Positions 61,430 to 64,000 of a stretch of DNA of 64,000 nucleotides are shown here, piece by piece. This DNA is from Mactra quadrangularis (Eukaryota > Mollusca > Bivalvia > Venerida > Mactridae): contig CM046301.1 of NCBI GenBank assembly GCA_025267735.1, forward strand, positions 13,638,190 to 13,702,189. Reading direction: 5' to 3'. Under the pieces are notes generated by a model. That model saw only the letters and a program-made list of their open reading frames with translations, was not told the origin of the DNA and ran no database searches. Position 1 is the first letter of the stretch, and every line of letters begins with the position of its first letter. Both the position numbers and the translations under genes were made by a program.

Positions 61430-64000
61430 CCCCACTGTTGAGAAACTAAAAACATGATTGACAAAAACCAAACATGATTATTTCATTGATAAATTATTTG
61501 TCGATATTTCAAAACAGCACCTACTGGCCTCTTCACAAGCATGCGAATTTTAACCTTGAAATGATTTGAATCTAGTGGGAACATATATGATTTATGCAAA
61601 GAACTCAAAACGCCCTATTATTTGAATATGGAATGGCATTCGGAACTTCCTTGGCGAGATCATATAACATGGAATTTACAGTACCGTCTACATTACTTAA
61701 CACAATAAAATATCACCAGTTCATTAGTATGTGATACCTCAGATTTTCAGATTTTCAAATTGTCTGTATTTACCAAGTACTAATTTTATAAACTACACTA
61801 CATGTAAACAAAAGTTCTAACCGATTACTTTTTAAATTTGGATTATTTTATAACGGGCCAATGGATCCTTATAAAATTTTGCAAAGGTGATTTTTGTGTC
61901 ATTTTCTTCCGATTAGTGGAAAGAAAAATGATTTGATACGGTCCGATGCACTCAAGCGGGACACAGGGTGTGGTTTACACATTTAGGCACGAAATGTTCG
62001 TGCAGAGCGTGGTGAGTAGTAAATTTTACATTGATCCTTGTTTATTTGTCAACTTTATAAGTGAAAAAAAAAAACATAAAAATGTCACGAATGTCGATGC
62101 AGGATCAAAATTTAAAAAGTGATCGGTTAGAACTTTTGTTAAGTGTATATATATTAATTGTTTATGCGCCCTCCAATTCAAACGATCCGCGAGATAACAC
62201 ATCGAAGAATCTGTTGCTTGAGTCTTTGTTTTACTCCTTACAACTTCATACTCTTTTGAAAACTTCAATCGTTTTGGTTTTTTTTTGTATTTTTAGCTTG
62301 AAGCTCAAAAATAACATACATGTAATTGAATAATCGGAACAGTGTTGGTCACATATGATTGGCATGAGAATATGTTTATACCTATTTGACCTCAGTGTAA
62401 CCACGATGAGACCTTTATCCCTAAAATGTCATTAACCAATCTTGATAAATACCCAATACTTGTAAGTATCTAAGGTCAATGATAAGTATATGGATTTAGG
62501 ATTATATTGATACATTGATTTTTACTTACATTCTAGTAACAAATACCTTGTATATTATACTAGTTGCTAACACCTGTTCGCAAAAAAATGTTCTTATTCA
62601 ACAAGGCTATGACACACTTAGACGCGAGAAAGGCCGTGGAAAATAAATCACGACCAAACTCCACAAGGTATGTTATTTTGGTCCCGTCCGAACCGATGAT
62701 CCCTGGATTCATTGTCAGAAGTGCAACTGGTTTTACTAACCGGTTTGGAAATGACCCCTAACAGTGGTTGATACAAATGTATATGTATACAAAATGAAAG
62801 TACAATGTACGTGAACTTGTTTATGTCTTTAATGACTAAATTTTAAACTGTTGTCCAGAAATGTTTTGTAATATATCGTTTATATTGCCACGTGATTTTC
62901 AGGATGAAAGCAAGCGCTTAGTTTTACGCCAGATTCTCGCATGAAGCCGAAAAAGGGAAAATATTCATATCGCATTAACAATCGCTACATTTTATGGTCC
63001 GAAAATGACCACATTTAGACTGTGAGTGGTAATTGTTTATTTTTAGGCCTTCGCACAAAGTACTTTTGCAAATTACCCAATTTACCGTATTATTCATTTT
63101 TTGTGCGGAGGATTTGGGGTTAAAGATCAAAACTCAGAATTATTTAGATTTTTGGGGAGGAGTTATTATAATTAGTAACTATTGTATGCGCTTTTTGATG
63201 AAATTTCTCCAAATTATTTGTCTACACAGAAAAGTTGACAAAAAGTTGTTTTCCTCATTATTGTTGTCGTACATTGTAGTCTACATATGTGACAATATAA
63301 ACAGATTTTGAAACTGTTTTTCTGTGTATACGATCATTTTAATTTAACTAATAATTCATTTAATCATTATATTAACCAGCGACAGTGGAAGTTTTTTCTT
63401 GTTTATTTTTACTAAGTTTTAATGTTTATATAGATGAAATGATATATATATTGGCTAGTCTACAAGTCGGATTCATTTTATTTTAGATTAGACATGATCT
63501 ATGTACAAACAACAGGATAGGTATGTTTTAGTTGACGCAGTCTTGATAATACTTTGTATGAAACATACATGTATGCTACAAAATGTACTTAGTTACAGGG
63601 CGTATTCTAGGCCATGCATGTTTTTGTACTTAAACATTGGACTTGTCCACTTAATATGTAAATAAGCTTACCATGAACAGCATTTTACGGATTTAAACAT
63701 ACAATTTTGATACGTAACATTTATTCTAAATACAGTATAAGCAGATAGTATATTTTATACAGTGGTATGTTCATAAAATAAGTGTTAAATAACAAAATTT
63801 TGAAAGTGTAAAAATAATTCACCCCTAAATATTGGTGTGTAATGAAACTGGCTATGTCTATATACGCAATGTTTACGCGGACGACTTGTGTATCTTCTAT
63901 ACCTTATGCTGAAGTTATATCTTCTATAACTTATGCTGAAATAAGTATTGAATACAACTAGGATAATTTTCACTAATCCTTGGATTTATTGATCGGTAAC
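61430..64000. other. Intergenic, no gene recognised
   Basis: Short ORFs only. One plus-strand frame at 62564-62761 has a mixed composition but no recognised motif. Confidence 0.4.
63891..63944. repeat. 27-bp tandem duplication
   Basis: TATCTTCTATACCTTATGCT, then GAAGTTA, is repeated once immediately (63918-63944) with few differences. Confidence 0.85.

Noticed and set aside
62564..62761. Plus-strand 65-codon ORF with mixed composition
   Set aside because: No recognised domain, splice context or neighbouring exons.

Overview
This is eukaryotic, AT-rich, intron-dense genomic DNA. tRNA-headed SINEs, decayed non-LTR retrotransposons, several MITE families and lophotrochozoan-style extracellular domains point to a mollusc, most likely a bivalve. 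The bivalve call is an inference, not a proof. There are no prokaryotic operons, CRISPR arrays or rRNA genes.

Layout. (1) 1-1118: the final coding exon of a plus-strand gene whose product ends in a CIA30 domain (NDUFAF1-like, mitochondrial complex I assembly), with a SINE in the preceding intron. (2) 1119-8276: repeat-rich spacer between two convergent genes. It holds a dead non-LTR reverse-transcriptase tail, a dead pogo-like transposase fragment and duplicated repeat blocks. (3) 8277-46252, minus strand: one large gene that I reconstructed exon by exon. It has 46 coding exons, all with AG/GT borders and compatible phases, giving 4695 nt (1564 residues plus stop). Two points are provisional: a possible in-frame 5' extension and the long, repeat-filled introns. 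(4) 46258-64000: no convincing coding gene. It holds a candidate promoter and 5' exon for the large gene (TATA box near 48294), many SINE and MITE copies and duplicated blocks.

The large gene encodes a secreted-then-anchored (type I) membrane protein. In order it has a signal peptide, an N-terminal extracellular domain of about 270 residues, eight tandem copies of a Cys-containing beta-sandwich-like module, EGF domains inserted into copies 1, 3 and 5 only, one transmembrane helix and a 30-residue charged tail. Each module is split by introns in the same phase order (0-2-2-1, then 1-1 EGF exons, then back to 0). Whole modules can therefore be duplicated, lost or skipped without breaking the frame. 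I know of no name for this protein; a surface adhesion or recognition role is inferred from architecture only.

The most unusual DNA feature is a 43-bp minisatellite at 21003-21562. It has expanded directly from the intron/exon border of an EGF exon, so each unit carries a 3' splice-site copy and most carry a 5' splice-site-like sequence 20 nt further on.
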